A DNA stretch of 64,000 nucleotides, taken from Maribacter zhoushanensis. GTDB taxonomy: Bacteria > Bacteroidota > Bacteroidia > Flavobacteriales > Flavobacteriaceae. Below, piece after piece: positions 53,600 through 62,601 of this stretch. The notes beneath the pieces were generated by a model, which was not told the origin of the DNA, searched no databases, and was given only the letters and a program-made list of their open reading frames with translations. The translations under genes and the position numbers were made by a program. How positions within the stretch are numbered: the first letter of the stretch is position 1; each line of letters begins with the position of its first letter. Where the stretch lies: contig NZ_JARKMR010000001.1 in NCBI RefSeq assembly GCF_029350975.1, positions 1-64,000 of the forward strand. The letters run 5' to 3'.

Positions 53600-54700
53600 T
53601 TATGCCATTTCGTTTTTATTGAAGGAAACCATATTCTGTACGGCAAGCATTAGTCTATCTAATAAGAAACCAATGATACCGATGACGAACATTGCCACAA
53701 TAATTTTTGCGTTTGAGTCATTGGCACCGTTTTGAAACTCTTCCCATACAAAAAGACCTAAACCTTGACTTTGAGCTAAAAGTTCAATAGCGATCAATAC
53801 CATCCACGCTACAGAAAGTGTAATACGTAGTCCTGTAAAAATCAGCGGTAATGAAGAGGGCAAAATCACCTTGAATACTTTTTGAAAAGTGCCCAGCTTT
53901 AATACTTTGGCAACATTGATATAATCTTTATCTACAGATGCAACACCCATTGCTGTATTGACCAACGTGGCCCACATGGCACAAAAACCAACACTTATAA
54001 ATGAGATTACAAAAGCATTATCTGAACTGTCACCGATGTACAAGGTTTTTACGATCATAAAAACCAATAAGTACCATACTACTGGGGATACTGGTTTAAA
54101 AATTTGAATGAACCAATTGAAGGCACTACGTAATGACGGACTAAGACCTATAATAATCCCGATAGGCACTGCAATCAATAATGCCAAAAGAAAGCCGGCA
54201 AATACTGTTTTAATACTTGTTAAAACGATATCGATAAATGAAGCTCTACCTGTATAAACAATTGGGTCTTTACCTGCAGCAATCATTTTTTCATTGGTAG
54301 CGGCCATTTTCTCAGCAAAAGCAGCTTTGTCAGCGCTAATTACATGGTGATCCGCTACTAAAGATTTTAAAGATGCCCATACTTGAGATGGAGAAGGCAA
54401 TGTATTTGGCTGGCAACTACTATCACCAGATGCAATACATGCACGTTCTGCAGCTGCAGCTTCTTCGCCTCTTTCCGTCAATGCTTTTTCAATCTTATAA
54501 TCTGCCTCTTTATTATATAAGGCTTTGGAACCCATGTGCCATAACCCTAAAAACAATAATATGGATAGTAGTGTTATACCAGTATTTTTTAAGGATTTCA
54601 TAATACCATCCTTTTTTATACTTGGTGTAAGTTTAGCAAGTATCTGCTTAAAATTTGTAGACATACTCTTTTCCTTTTTTAAGACCATTTCCTGTTCCAT
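53600..54700 (-). CDS. Nitrate-type ABC transporter permease (NrtB-like)
   Basis: The 366-residue permease has an N-terminal helix (about 38-60), a long periplasmic segment with Ala/Glu-rich and two-Cys features (ERACIASGDSSCQPN), and the usual five- or six-helix permease core from about 160. The ATPase-contact EAA-type loop reads VAKVLKLGTFQKVFKVILPSSLP near 268. It lies between the binding protein (33 bp) and the ATPases, in nrtABCD order. The N-terminal insertion between helix 1 and the core is longer than usual. Confidence 0.88.
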   Translation of the reverse strand: MEQEMVLKKEKSMSTNFKQILAKLTPSIKKDGIMKSLKNTGITLLSILLFLGLWHMGSKALYNKEADYKIEKALTERGEEAAAAERACIASGDSSCQPNTLPSPSQVWASLKSLVADHHVISADKAAFAEKMAATNEKMIAAGKDPIVYTGRASFIDIVLTSIKTVFAGFLLALLIAVPIGIIIGLSPSLRSAFNWFIQIFKPVSPVVWYLLVFMIVKTLYIGDSSDNAFVISFISVGFCAMWATLVNTAMGVASVDKDYINVAKVLKLGTFQKVFKVILPSSLPLIFTGLRITLSVAWMVLIAIELLAQSQGLGLFVWEEFQNGANDSNAKIIVAMFVIGIIGFLLDRLMLAVQNMVSFNKNEMA

Positions 54701-54733
54701 AATATCTAGTTTAGGGTCAATGAATTGCTTTAA

Positions 54734-56122
54734 TTATTTCTTGTCTTTATTACCAATAGAGAAACTGTTGATATACCCAATTGGGTCTTTGGCATCATAG
54801 CTTGTGCCATCTATGAAATCTGCCGTTGCTGCTTTGTAACCATCTGTATCTGGCACATCTGCTGCAGGAATTTGACCTTCTGCCACTAATAGATCTGCCG
54901 CTTTTTTCCAGATATCTGGACGGTAGATATCTTTAATTGTAGATGCATACCAATCTGTTGATTTCGCTTCTGGAATTTGTCCCCATCTACGCATTTGAGT
55001 TAAGAACCAAATACCGTCAGAATAGAATGGATATGTTGCGTTGTACTTATAGAATACATTAAAATCTGGCATTTCACGCTTGTCTCCCTTTTCAAATTCA
55101 AAGGTTCCTGTCATAGAATTAGCCAGTACTTCTTTTGGCGCACCTACGTATTGAGACATAGATAATATTTCTACCGCTTCAGCTCTATTTGTTGGTTCAT
55201 CTAACCATTTACCAGCTCTGATCAATGCTTTGGTTACCGCTATTGCGGTATTAGGATTTTGCTCCACAAATTGCTTTGTCATTACAAATACTTTTTCCGG
55301 ATTATTTTTCCAGATGTCATAGTTTGTAGTAACCGGCACACCAATACCTTTAAAAACCGCTTGTTGGTTCCAAGGCTCTCCTACACAGTATCCGTAAATA
55401 GTACCAGACTCTAATGTAGCCGGCATTTGTGGCGGAGGCGTAACAGAAAGTAAAACTTCTGCATCTATCTGACCTTGTACATTATCTGCAGTATACATAC
55501 CTGGGTGAATACCCGCTGCAGCTAACCAATAACGCAATTCGTAATTGTGAGTAGATACCGGGAAAACCATTCCCATTTTAAAAGGTTTCCCTTCATTTTT
55601 ATAAGATGTAATTACCGGCTTTAAAGCATCTGCCTTAATTGGGTGAATTGGCTTACCATCTGAATCTGCCGGTACATTTGGCTTCATTTTAGACCAAACA
55701 TCATTAGATACTGTAATGCCGTTTCCATTTAGATCCATTGAAAACGGAGTAACCAATTCTGCTTGTCTACCAAAACCTGCTCCTGCTGCAATTGGCTGAC
55801 CTGCCAACATATGTGATCCGTCTAATTGTCCGTCAATTACACGGTCTAAAACATTTTTCCAGTTAGATTGTGCTTCTACCGAAACAAAAAGTCCCTCATC
55901 TTCAAAAAAGCCTTTTTCTTTTGCAATGGCCAACGGTGCCATATCTGTAAGCTTTATAAACCCAAATGTTAATTGTGGCTTTTCAATATCTAGCATTTTA
56001 GTTTTTGATGCTACAGCTTCTTCTGTAGTAGTAGTTGTCTTTTTAGCGTCTTTACCGCCACAAGACATAAGCACTGTCGCTATTGATGCGAGTAATGTTG
56101 CTCTGTTAAAAATGGTTTTCAT
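54734..56122 (-). CDS. Nitrate-type ABC transporter substrate-binding lipoprotein (NrtA/CmpA-like)
   Basis: The 462-residue protein has a lipobox (LMSC, Cys21) and Thr-rich tether, then the NrtA/CmpA fold: [41 protein letters not shown] and [19 protein letters not shown]. These match nitrate/bicarbonate-binding proteins. The adjacent reductase and NarK genes make nitrate the likely ligand. First gene of the operon that ends with the porin; its promoter carries the TACGTA-type operator. Confidence 0.9.
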   Translation of the reverse strand: MKTIFNRATLLASIATVLMSCGGKDAKKTTTTTEEAVASKTKMLDIEKPQLTFGFIKLTDMAPLAIAKEKGFFEDEGLFVSVEAQSNWKNVLDRVIDGQLDGSHMLAGQPIAAGAGFGRQAELVTPFSMDLNGNGITVSNDVWSKMKPNVPADSDGKPIHPIKADALKPVITSYKNEGKPFKMGMVFPVSTHNYELRYWLAAAGIHPGMYTADNVQGQIDAEVLLSVTPPPQMPATLESGTIYGYCVGEPWNQQAVFKGIGVPVTTNYDIWKNNPEKVFVMTKQFVEQNPNTAIAVTKALIRAGKWLDEPTNRAEAVEILSMSQYVGAPKEVLANSMTGTFEFEKGDKREMPDFNVFYKYNATYPFYSDGIWFLTQMRRWGQIPEAKSTDWYASTIKDIYRPDIWKKAADLLVAEGQIPAADVPDTDGYKAATADFIDGTSYDAKDPIGYINSFSIGNKDKK

Positions 56123-56145
56123 ATTAGTGTGTTTTAAAATTTAAC

Positions 56146-56176
56146 TACGTATTAATACTTATTTAAAGCAAATGTA
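56146..56176 (-). promoter_or_regulatory. nrtA-like promoter with TACGTA-type operator
   Basis: On the minus strand TACATTTG (complement of 56169-56176) fits the TAnnTTTG -7 box. TACGTA-TTAA-TACTTA (56146-56161) has 4-base spacing and lies just downstream of that box, about +1 to +16. A TACGTA half-site (56177-56182) abuts the box on the other side. Start codon at 56122. Confidence 0.6.
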
Positions 56177-56220
56177 TACGTAATGAGTTATACCTGTAAT
56201 GTTTTAGCACATAAACAAGT

Positions 56221-56265
56221 ATCTTTTTACGCCATGTTATAAACTATTAAAACGCAGTTTTATTA
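56221..56265 (-). promoter_or_regulatory. Upstream block shared with the globin operon promoter
   Basis: This block lies 45 bases beyond the -7 box, exactly as the block at 60031-60075 does for the globin operon. It contains GCAGTTTTATTA (56254-56265), identical in both, and CTTTTTACGCCAT near 56223. About 28 of 45 columns match without gaps. Confidence 0.5.
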
Positions 56266-56321
56266 ATATAAAATCTTGTTAATCAGTACTCCATATTTAA
56301 TAAGTAGTTCATACGTAAAAA

Positions 56322-56337
56322 AAAGTATTATTACGTA
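56322..56337. promoter_or_regulatory. Second TACGTA-type site upstream of the nrtA-like gene
   Basis: AAAGTA-TTAT-TACGTA on the plus strand, i.e. TACGTA-ATAA-TACTTT on the other, has the same 4-base spacing. It lies 200 bp upstream of the start codon, between the pentaheme gene's end and the promoter. Confidence 0.45.
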
Positions 56338-56390
56338 GGTTATAAAAAGAGAAGAATGTATATAAGGCGTGAAATAAGTATGTATTCAAC

Positions 56391-57107
56391 CTATTTATTT
56401 TGAAGAGTTTTAATCCACTCTGGTTCAGAAAGACCTAAATATTTTTTATCGGTGCCATATGGATCTTTACCACCATCTAAATAGATTTGTATTGTTTTCA
56501 GCGGAATGGTGTCATTCAATTTTGTAGGTACATCATATCTATGATTTCCATGAAAATCATGACATTGAATACAAGTAAACCACTGTTCTTTTGCAATTAA
56601 TTCTGAATGTGGAACATCTACAGGGTCATCTTCAACTTCTAAATCTTGATGACAATTCATACAGTAATTAATTGCTTCTACACTTACACGCTCTCCATTA
56701 TGTTCTGAATGGCAAGTAATACAGGTTGTTGCATCTATATTTTTAATTGCCTTTTTAAAGCGAGGCTCCGAAAATCTATATGTTGGGTGCCTATCATTAG
56801 GGCGGTCATGACATTCTAAGCAATTTTTAACGGTAACATCTTGTGAGCCAAAATCAACATTTTTTTCGCGCATACCAGCCGCATGAGAAATGTTGGATTG
56901 TATTTGTTGTACTAAATTTCCATTGGCATCTGCATGACAAGCTACACATGAAAGATCTTCATGGCCATTGTTCATAGGACCAAGTGAAATATATTCTTCC
57001 GATGATTTTAAAGAGAAAAAAACAATAATACCTACGCCTATAAGAATACCCACTAGGCCACCAACAAATTGTCTTTTTCGTAAAGGAGTTACCTTAAAAA
57101 TACCCAT
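56391..57107 (-). CDS. Membrane-anchored pentaheme cytochrome c
   Basis: The 238-residue protein has one N-terminal membrane helix (about 15-33) and five CxxCH heme motifs: CVACH, CLECH, CITCH, CMNCH and CIQCH, with further histidines (HGNH) as possible axial ligands. This is like NapC/NirT or cytochrome c3-type carriers, though those have other heme numbers. It would pass electrons across the periplasm. It is the last gene of the globin operon, 3 bp after the reductase gene. Confidence 0.8.
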   Translation of the reverse strand: MGIFKVTPLRKRQFVGGLVGILIGVGIIVFFSLKSSEEYISLGPMNNGHEDLSCVACHADANGNLVQQIQSNISHAAGMREKNVDFGSQDVTVKNCLECHDRPNDRHPTYRFSEPRFKKAIKNIDATTCITCHSEHNGERVSVEAINYCMNCHQDLEVEDDPVDVPHSELIAKEQWFTCIQCHDFHGNHRYDVPTKLNDTIPLKTIQIYLDGGKDPYGTDKKYLGLSEPEWIKTLQNK

Positions 57108-57110
57108 AAT

Positions 57111-58139
57111 TTATATTGAGATTACCACATTTTCACTTGCAGGATAGCTTACACAGGTTAATATTTTTCCTGCATCCACATCTTTCTGTTCTAAAAAATG
57201 ACCTTCGGTCATACTTATATCTCCAGATACACAAGATGCTAAACATGTTGAACACATTCCAGACCTACAAGAGTAAGGCATCTCTATATTATTAGCCATT
57301 GCCGCCTGCAGTATGGTCGTATCATTCTCCATACTTAGTTCATGACTTTCACCTTTTAATTGAATTTTCACCTTGCTAAGCACTCCGTTTTTTAGTACTA
57401 CTCTATCGGGCCTTTTAAATAACTCTTCCTTTATTTTTGTTGATGAAACACCATTTACAAATAAGATACTTTTTACAGCTTCCATAAAACCAAAGGGACC
57501 ACAAATCATATATTGACCATTTTTAAAAGCCAAATTATATTTCTCTAAAACATCCATAACAATACCGTCGGTAATTAAACCATGATGATAATTATGTAAT
57601 ACCGGCATTTCTTTTGATATTAAAAATTCGATCTTAAACCTTTCTCCATATTCTTTTTGAAGCTTATCCAATTTCTCTTTAAATATTATAGAATTTAAAA
57701 ATCGATTGGCATAAATAAGGATAATTTTAGACTTAGGTTCTTTGGTTAAAACCGAATTAATTATTGAAAATATGGGCGTAATTCCACTACCTCCAGCAAA
57801 AAATACGTAGTCTTTTTGTTGTGCTTTCTCCGGTATTACAAAAAAGCTTCCGTCTGGTTTATCTATTTGTAGCTTATCTCCAACTTTTAAAGAGTCGTGC
57901 ATATAATTAGAAACAAGTCCATTTTCAACACGTTTAATTGTAATTTTTGGCTCTTTATCTGTAAAAGGATTACTACTAAATGAATAAGCTCTTTTATGAA
58001 TTTTATCATCTAGGTTAAAATGCAAGGTTACAAACTGCCCTGGTTTATAATTCAGCTTATTGAAAAAGCCCCCGTTTTTAAAACTTATACTTACAGTATC
58101 TGCCGTTTCTTGTTCAATATTTTTTACTGTTAGTTTCAT
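57111..58139 (-). CDS. FAD/NAD(P) reductase with C-terminal 2Fe-2S ferredoxin domain
   Basis: The 342-residue protein has an FAD domain (RAYSFSSNPF near 50-59), an NAD(P) domain (FFAGGSGITPIFS near 112-124 and MICGPFGFMEAV near 213), and a plant-type ferredoxin domain from about 255 with SCRSGMCSTC and a fourth Cys in ILTCVSYP. The order matches PaaE/Hmp-like reductases with an extra ferredoxin. It likely moves electrons from NAD(P)H to a partner: the globin, the cyt b-like protein or the cytochromes of this operon. Confidence 0.88.
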   Translation of the reverse strand: MKLTVKNIEQETADTVSISFKNGGFFNKLNYKPGQFVTLHFNLDDKIHKRAYSFSSNPFTDKEPKITIKRVENGLVSNYMHDSLKVGDKLQIDKPDGSFFVIPEKAQQKDYVFFAGGSGITPIFSIINSVLTKEPKSKIILIYANRFLNSIIFKEKLDKLQKEYGERFKIEFLISKEMPVLHNYHHGLITDGIVMDVLEKYNLAFKNGQYMICGPFGFMEAVKSILFVNGVSSTKIKEELFKRPDRVVLKNGVLSKVKIQLKGESHELSMENDTTILQAAMANNIEMPYSCRSGMCSTCLASCVSGDISMTEGHFLEQKDVDAGKILTCVSYPASENVVISI

Positions 58140-58147
58140 CTTTATTT

Positions 58148-58627
58148 TTATTTATAATAAAAAACCATGGTAATATGAAAGAACATTAAGATGGTTATGA
58201 CGATAGAAAAGGCAACGTGTGCTATCATCCACCCTTTAAACAAGACATCACTATTATTTTTTAAAACATCTAAATTCACGTATCCTAAAAGAGCATTTGC
58301 AAAAAACAAATAAGATAATAGTGCCAAGTAACCATAGCCAATACCCATACTGTGTGCATAGAAAAATATAGGACTCAACGCTCCGGCCCATTTATGCATT
58401 GCAGTCATTTTAATTGAATGCTTTCTTAACTTTTTAACCATCCTAAACAACGTTAACACCCATTGAAAGATTATAAAAAGTGCTATAAATAGACCAGACC
58501 ATCTTTTATACATTTCTTGCTGCTGCTGTATTTTTAACCATGTCCATTCTAGTTTTAAAAAAAATTGTAAAAAGAACAAGAATAAAAGCAGTAGACCTAA
58601 TATTGTAGTCAAGTTTTTGTTTTTCAA
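58148..58627 (-). CDS. Cytochrome b-like membrane protein
   Basis: The 159-residue protein has four hydrophobic helices (about 7-25, 43-64, 83-110, 131-157) and histidines at helix positions suited to heme: HKWAGALSPIFFYAHSMG and HVAFSIVITILMFFHITM. This recalls ferric-reductase or cytochrome b561-like domains. In the operon it lies between a heme lipoprotein and the flavoprotein reductase, so it could transfer electrons across the inner membrane. The family is not firmly named. Confidence 0.65.
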   Translation of the reverse strand: MKNKNLTTILGLLLLFLFFLQFFLKLEWTWLKIQQQQEMYKRWSGLFIALFIIFQWVLTLFRMVKKLRKHSIKMTAMHKWAGALSPIFFYAHSMGIGYGYLALLSYLFFANALLGYVNLDVLKNNSDVLFKGWMIAHVAFSIVITILMFFHITMVFYYK

Positions 58628-58644
58628 AAAATTGAGTTTTCTAA

Positions 58645-59475
58645 TTATTTACTGGCTATTAACGTTTTCATGGTATCGTAAGAAGAAAGTTTTCTAACAC
58701 TATCTAGAAAAACTTCTGGCGAAGGAAGGTAGTTCCCTTCTGCTGGCCACTTATCTCCAATTATTGGTTTCTCTGAAGATTTAAAAGCTGCTATTTCATC
58801 TAGGTATTCTACATAAATATCAACTGTTCCCTGCGCATAGGCATTTAATACTTCCACTGCACCCGAGTATGTTAAAGAATCTTTTGGATATTGCCATGTA
58901 GTGGCACCCATTACATCACCTAATTTCCAGTCTGTTTTTGCTGTTTGAGGATGGTCATTGTGGCAGGTAACACATGCTTGCGCACTTGCCAAATCTGCAA
59001 ACATCGCTGTATGTAATTCTTGAGATTCATCGTAAAAAAATTTTGGTTCTTGTGTTACTTTTATATCTTCAAATAGAGACTCTTGTTCGCCTTCGAATTT
59101 ATTTGCATTATTAATTGGAAAGTCTGACCCTAAGTATAAACCCAAAGGAACTGGTCCTTTACGGATACTTGTGGCAACACCACGTAAAAATAATGCTGGT
59201 AAAGGACCCGCTTCTACATCATCTTTACGCCAATCTTCATCAAATTTCATTCCTTGTAGCTTGCCTTTTCCTACAATTGCTTTGGTATATAAAGTTCTGG
59301 TAACATCATTTTCTTTAGATACCATTTCTAAAACTTCGTCAACAGAGAATACATTTTCTTCTGCAATACTGCCGCTACCTTTTTCTTCAGGAACACCACC
59401 ACATGAATTTAGAACGATAAGGCTTACAACAAGAATTATTAACACAAGAAAGGGAGAGTTTTTTAGCTTTTTCAT
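58645..59475 (-). CDS. DUF3365 (Tll0287-like) heme c lipoprotein
   Basis: The 276-residue lipoprotein (lipobox LNSC, Cys25) matches the DUF3365 domain: GVATSIRKGPVPLGLYLGSDFPINNANKFEG-like core and one heme motif CVTCHNDHP near 187. DUF3365 proteins are single-heme and may sense redox, nitric oxide or oxygen. It follows the globin gene and precedes the cyt b-like gene in one operon. Confidence 0.78.
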   Translation of the reverse strand: MKKLKNSPFLVLIILVVSLIVLNSCGGVPEEKGSGSIAEENVFSVDEVLEMVSKENDVTRTLYTKAIVGKGKLQGMKFDEDWRKDDVEAGPLPALFLRGVATSIRKGPVPLGLYLGSDFPINNANKFEGEQESLFEDIKVTQEPKFFYDESQELHTAMFADLASAQACVTCHNDHPQTAKTDWKLGDVMGATTWQYPKDSLTYSGAVEVLNAYAQGTVDIYVEYLDEIAAFKSSEKPIIGDKWPAEGNYLPSPEVFLDSVRKLSSYDTMKTLIASK

Positions 59476-59500
59476 AGTCTAATGTTTTTAGGTTATTATG

Positions 59501-59914
59501 TTAGTAGGATGCTTTTATCATTACCGAAGACATGGTGCCATAAACTTTTGCCCAAGCATCTTTTACATCTGGAGTAAATTCATCGCCTAAGCCAGTTTCT
59601 AGTGTACTCAACAATGCTGAACCTACCGTATTATAATGCGATGGTTCTACTTTATAATCCACATGGCGTTTTCCTAAATTTTCTAAAACTGGAACTAGCA
59701 TTTCTAAATTATTTAACCCAGCAACCGCACTTCCTAGCATGGTCATTAATTTGTTTCCCTGCATGGCCATAGCTTCTTCACTTTTTGGAAAAATGCTTTT
59801 TAAAGAAGGGTCTAATTTAAATAGCTTATCATAAAAAATTTTAGCTGCCGTATCTGCAATTGGCTTTACTTTTTCAAATGAATCTTGTACTAACATTATA
59901 GTGTTCTGTTCCAT
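59501..59914 (-). CDS. Single-domain globin (flavohemoglobin-like)
   Basis: The 137-residue globin resembles the heme domain of flavohemoglobins: a B10-type Tyr in AAKIFYDKLF (Y28), an E7-type Gln in MAMQGNKLM, and the proximal His in LGKRHVDYKV (about 84). It lacks the reductase domain, but a FAD/NAD(P) 2Fe-2S reductase is encoded three genes later in the same operon. A role in nitric oxide removal during nitrate and nitrite metabolism fits, but is inferred. First gene of a five-gene operon. Confidence 0.85.
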   Translation of the reverse strand: MEQNTIMLVQDSFEKVKPIADTAAKIFYDKLFKLDPSLKSIFPKSEEAMAMQGNKLMTMLGSAVAGLNNLEMLVPVLENLGKRHVDYKVEPSHYNTVGSALLSTLETGLGDEFTPDVKDAWAKVYGTMSSVMIKASY

Positions 59915-59952
59915 AATAGTATTTTGGTTTTTTAAAATGTTGATTAAATAAA

Positions 59953-59986
59953 TAAGTACTTATACTTAATGATTAAAGCAAATATA
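59953..59986 (-). promoter_or_regulatory. Globin operon promoter with TACGTA-type operator
   Basis: TATATTTG (minus strand, complement of 59979-59986) fits the -7 box. TAAGTA-CTTA-TACTTA (59953-59968) is a perfect palindrome with 4-base spacing, at about +4 to +19. A TACGTA half-site lies upstream at 59997-60002. The ATTAAAGCAAATATA around the box also resembles the nrtA-like promoter. Confidence 0.6.
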
Positions 59987-60030
59987 AAACCTTGACTACG
60001 TACTTGTTATGGAATAACATAGTAGAAAAA

Positions 60031-60075
60031 AGACTTTTATACCATAGTTAAATCTGCGTTATTGCAGTTTTATTA
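60031..60075 (-). promoter_or_regulatory. Upstream block shared with the nrtA-like promoter
   Basis: This block starts 45 bases beyond the -7 box, the same distance as the block at 56221-56265. GCAGTTTTATTA (60064-60075) is identical in both and CTTTTATACCAT near 60034 is similar. No other gene is seen in 59915-60154 apart from a half-site TACGTA-TTTA near 60134-60143. Confidence 0.5.
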
Positions 60076-60154
60076 CAGAAATATGAATAAAATATAGGTC
60101 TGACCCACTTATTATATATAAGTAGATATACGATACGTATTTAAACTGAAGTTT

Positions 60155-60913
60155 TTAGTTGTCTAAGTAGAAATTGTGTTCTGCTATCTCTTTTTTAAGT
60201 AGTGCGATATTGGCAATGCCTACTCTTTTACCTTTGGTAATTAAGAGCTTTTCTTTCTTAAGAATTGAGAACATTCTTATAACTTGTTCTTCTGTAGTAC
60301 CGGCATAATCTGCGTACTCTCGTCTACTTAATAGCAATGTAGAAAAACCATTTGTTTCTCCAAATTTGCGATTTATATATAATAAGGTATCTATGACACG
60401 TTCACGAACTGTCATTTGAGATAAAGATTTTACTCGAATTTCACTGCGATTAAGTTCATTCGCATAGAACAACATAAAATCATAGGTTAAACTAGGTGTT
60501 TCCCTTAATGTTTCTTGAAGTAATTCTTTAGAAAAATAACATAAGGAACAATCTACTAAAGCTATGGCACTTATGGGGTACGTCTCTTCTGTACCAAAAC
60601 CTCTATGCCCTATTATTTCACCTCGTACCGCAAAACGAACAATTTGTTCTTTACCATGAAGCCCGGTCCTTAATACTTTTACCTTACCACTCAATAGAAA
60701 AAACAGACCTGTAACAGAAGCACCTTCCATGATAAACTGCTGCCCTTTTTTACATTTAATTTCCTTTCTAGCTTGAACTAATTTTTCAATATTAGAAGAA
60801 TGAATGTTCTTTTGAATTAAGCATTTCTTATTGGAACAAACACCACAGGCACTATCAAGTAGCTCCGGATTTTCGGAAGAAAACTTTGATATGTTTGTTG
60901 TACCTGTACGCAT
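60155..60913 (-). CDS. Crp/Fnr family regulator with candidate iron-sulphur cysteines
   Basis: The 252-residue protein has a cyclic-nucleotide-type sensor domain (about 45-145) and a winged helix (about 165-235). An N-terminal C23-x2-C26-x4-C31 set plus C122 recalls the four cluster cysteines of E. coli FNR (20, 23, 29, 122). The recognition helix reads TTEEQVIRMFSIL, unlike the FNR E-T-x-S-R, consistent with a target other than TTGAT-N4-ATCAA. The recurring TACGTA-N4-TACGTA palindromes of the island are the likely target. It follows narK by 12 bp in one transcript. Confidence 0.85.
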   Translation of the reverse strand: MRTGTTNISKFSSENPELLDSACGVCSNKKCLIQKNIHSSNIEKLVQARKEIKCKKGQQFIMEGASVTGLFFLLSGKVKVLRTGLHGKEQIVRFAVRGEIIGHRGFGTEETYPISAIALVDCSLCYFSKELLQETLRETPSLTYDFMLFYANELNRSEIRVKSLSQMTVRERVIDTLLYINRKFGETNGFSTLLLSRREYADYAGTTEEQVIRMFSILKKEKLLITKGKRVGIANIALLKKEIAEHNFYLDN

Positions 60914-60925
60914 AGATAATCTTAT

Positions 60926-62353
60926 TTATATAGTACTTGGAGATAATTTAACAACTGGAGATTCCGTTTTTTTCAATTCTTCCTTCACCTGTTTTTCATC
61001 TTCAGCAGAGAATTTAATAGCCAAGGTTGTCAACGCGGTAACAATTACAAAACCGCCAATAATAAAGTAACCGCTAGAAACTGCTCCTGATGCGGCTGCA
61101 GATTGTGCCGCCTTCATAGCCTCTTCTCCTAAATTAGCATTCGCAGCCAAGGCGTTGGTCTCTGCCAATGCCGATTTAGATTTTAATAAAATGGCAGCTA
61201 AAAATGCACCTACATTTCCGCCAGCACCAACAATGCCAGATATAGAACCAATTGCTTTTTTGTTTATAAATGGTACTACCGAAAAGGTTGCACCTTCTGC
61301 CATTTGCACGGTTAAACTAAAGGCAATTAAGAATACGATACCCATTGCAAAACTTGTGGCTAAAGAGAATGTTGAAAGCATAACCCCTTCAAGCGCTAGT
61401 ATCACGGTCAAAAAAAGTACCCTGCCGCGTAAGCCTTTAAGCCTACCAAAACGATCACCGAAGAATCCACCCAATGTACGTGCAAATATATTCATGAGTG
61501 CAAATGAAAGCACCAAGTTACCCGCAGTGGATCTTGTTAGTCCGAATGTATTCTGCAAATAATCATCCATAGTGCCGTAAACGGTAAGCTCCATTCCAAA
61601 AGATGCTGCGTAAACGATGAAGAGAATCCACACTCTATAATCTTTCAATACACTAACAAATGATTCTTCATCTTTTTTAAGCTTTGGCATTTTGCCAGCT
61701 TCCTTTAATTCTTTGAAGTTGCCTTCAGGAGTATCTTGTGTAAAAAAGTAGTATACAACACCCATTATCATTGCAATAACACCGGCAATAATCATAGAAT
61801 ACCTCCACGCAATTTCATCTGCAACTCCAAAACTTACTACTGCAGCTGCAATTAATGGCATACCAAGACGATTGGCACCACCACCTAAATTTCCCCATCC
61901 TGCGGAAGTAGCATTGGCAGTACCAACAATATTGGGGGCGAACATAATTGAAGTGTGAAACTGAGTAATTACAAATGATGCACCAATAAAACCTATAAAC
62001 AGTCTACATATTAAGAATTGCGTAGGTGTTTGAACAAATCCTATCAATATTACGGGTATGGCACCCAAGATCAACAAATAGGTATAACACAATCTAGGAC
62101 CATATTTATCACAAAGCTTACCAATTAACAGTCTAGCGAAAACAGTTCCTGTAACCGCCAATATAATAGAGTTCCATTTTTGATCAGGAGTCAACCCTAA
62201 ATCCTTAACTACATCTGGCATAAAAGGAACTATACCAAACCATGCAAAAAAGCATATAAAAAATGCTATCGATGTAATCCAGAAAGTACGTATGGGCATG
62301 CTTTTTAAATCAGTTAACTTTAAAGTTGTAGATTTTTTGGATTGATTTTCCAT
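60926..62353 (-). CDS. narK: NarK-type nitrate/nitrite MFS transporter
   Basis: The 475-residue protein has twelve membrane helices and MFS features: LLIGKLCDKYGPRLCY in loop 2-3, and the NNP-family glycine-rich segments GWGNLGGGANRLGMP near 150 and ISGIVGAGGNVGAFLAAILLK near 395-415, which mark nitrate/nitrite porters. It moves nitrate in or nitrite out at the inner membrane. First gene of the narK-fnr transcript with two palindromic operators upstream. Confidence 0.92.
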   Translation of the reverse strand: MENQSKKSTTLKLTDLKSMPIRTFWITSIAFFICFFAWFGIVPFMPDVVKDLGLTPDQKWNSIILAVTGTVFARLLIGKLCDKYGPRLCYTYLLILGAIPVILIGFVQTPTQFLICRLFIGFIGASFVITQFHTSIMFAPNIVGTANATSAGWGNLGGGANRLGMPLIAAAVVSFGVADEIAWRYSMIIAGVIAMIMGVVYYFFTQDTPEGNFKELKEAGKMPKLKKDEESFVSVLKDYRVWILFIVYAASFGMELTVYGTMDDYLQNTFGLTRSTAGNLVLSFALMNIFARTLGGFFGDRFGRLKGLRGRVLFLTVILALEGVMLSTFSLATSFAMGIVFLIAFSLTVQMAEGATFSVVPFINKKAIGSISGIVGAGGNVGAFLAAILLKSKSALAETNALAANANLGEEAMKAAQSAAASGAVSSGYFIIGGFVIVTALTTLAIKFSAEDEKQVKEELKKTESPVVKLSPSTI

Positions 62354-62383
62354 GCTATATAATATTACGTTTATGAATCAGTG

Positions 62384-62417
62384 CAAACCTAACATATTTT
62401 ATACGTAATTATACGTA
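62384..62417 (-). promoter_or_regulatory. narK promoter with TACGTA-N4-TACGTA operator
   Basis: TAGGTTTG (minus strand, complement of 62384-62391) matches the -7 box, 30 bp upstream of the ATG. TACGTA-ATTA-TACGTA (62402-62417) is a perfect palindrome about 10 bases further upstream, in place of a -33 element, as expected for activation. Confidence 0.7.
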
Positions 62418-62441
62418 GTTTTAAATATTTCATTTATTTAC

Positions 62442-62457
62442 TACGTATAATTACATA
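62442..62457. promoter_or_regulatory. Second narK-upstream TACGTA-type site
   Basis: TACGTA-TAAT-TACATA has the same 4-base spacing with one deviating base, exactly 40 bp from the first site, close to four helical turns. The remaining DNA to 62601 shows no gene. Confidence 0.55.
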
Positions 62458-62601
62458 ATATCTAGAATGAGGAATACAAATTTGTAGTATTCGGAATTTC
62501 AGGATAACAAAAATCAATTATTACTAATTTTTGAATTTTAAACAGGTACATTTTTTAGTAAATACTAAGTAGTAACAAATCATTTACTGGGGAAAAATTC
62601 T

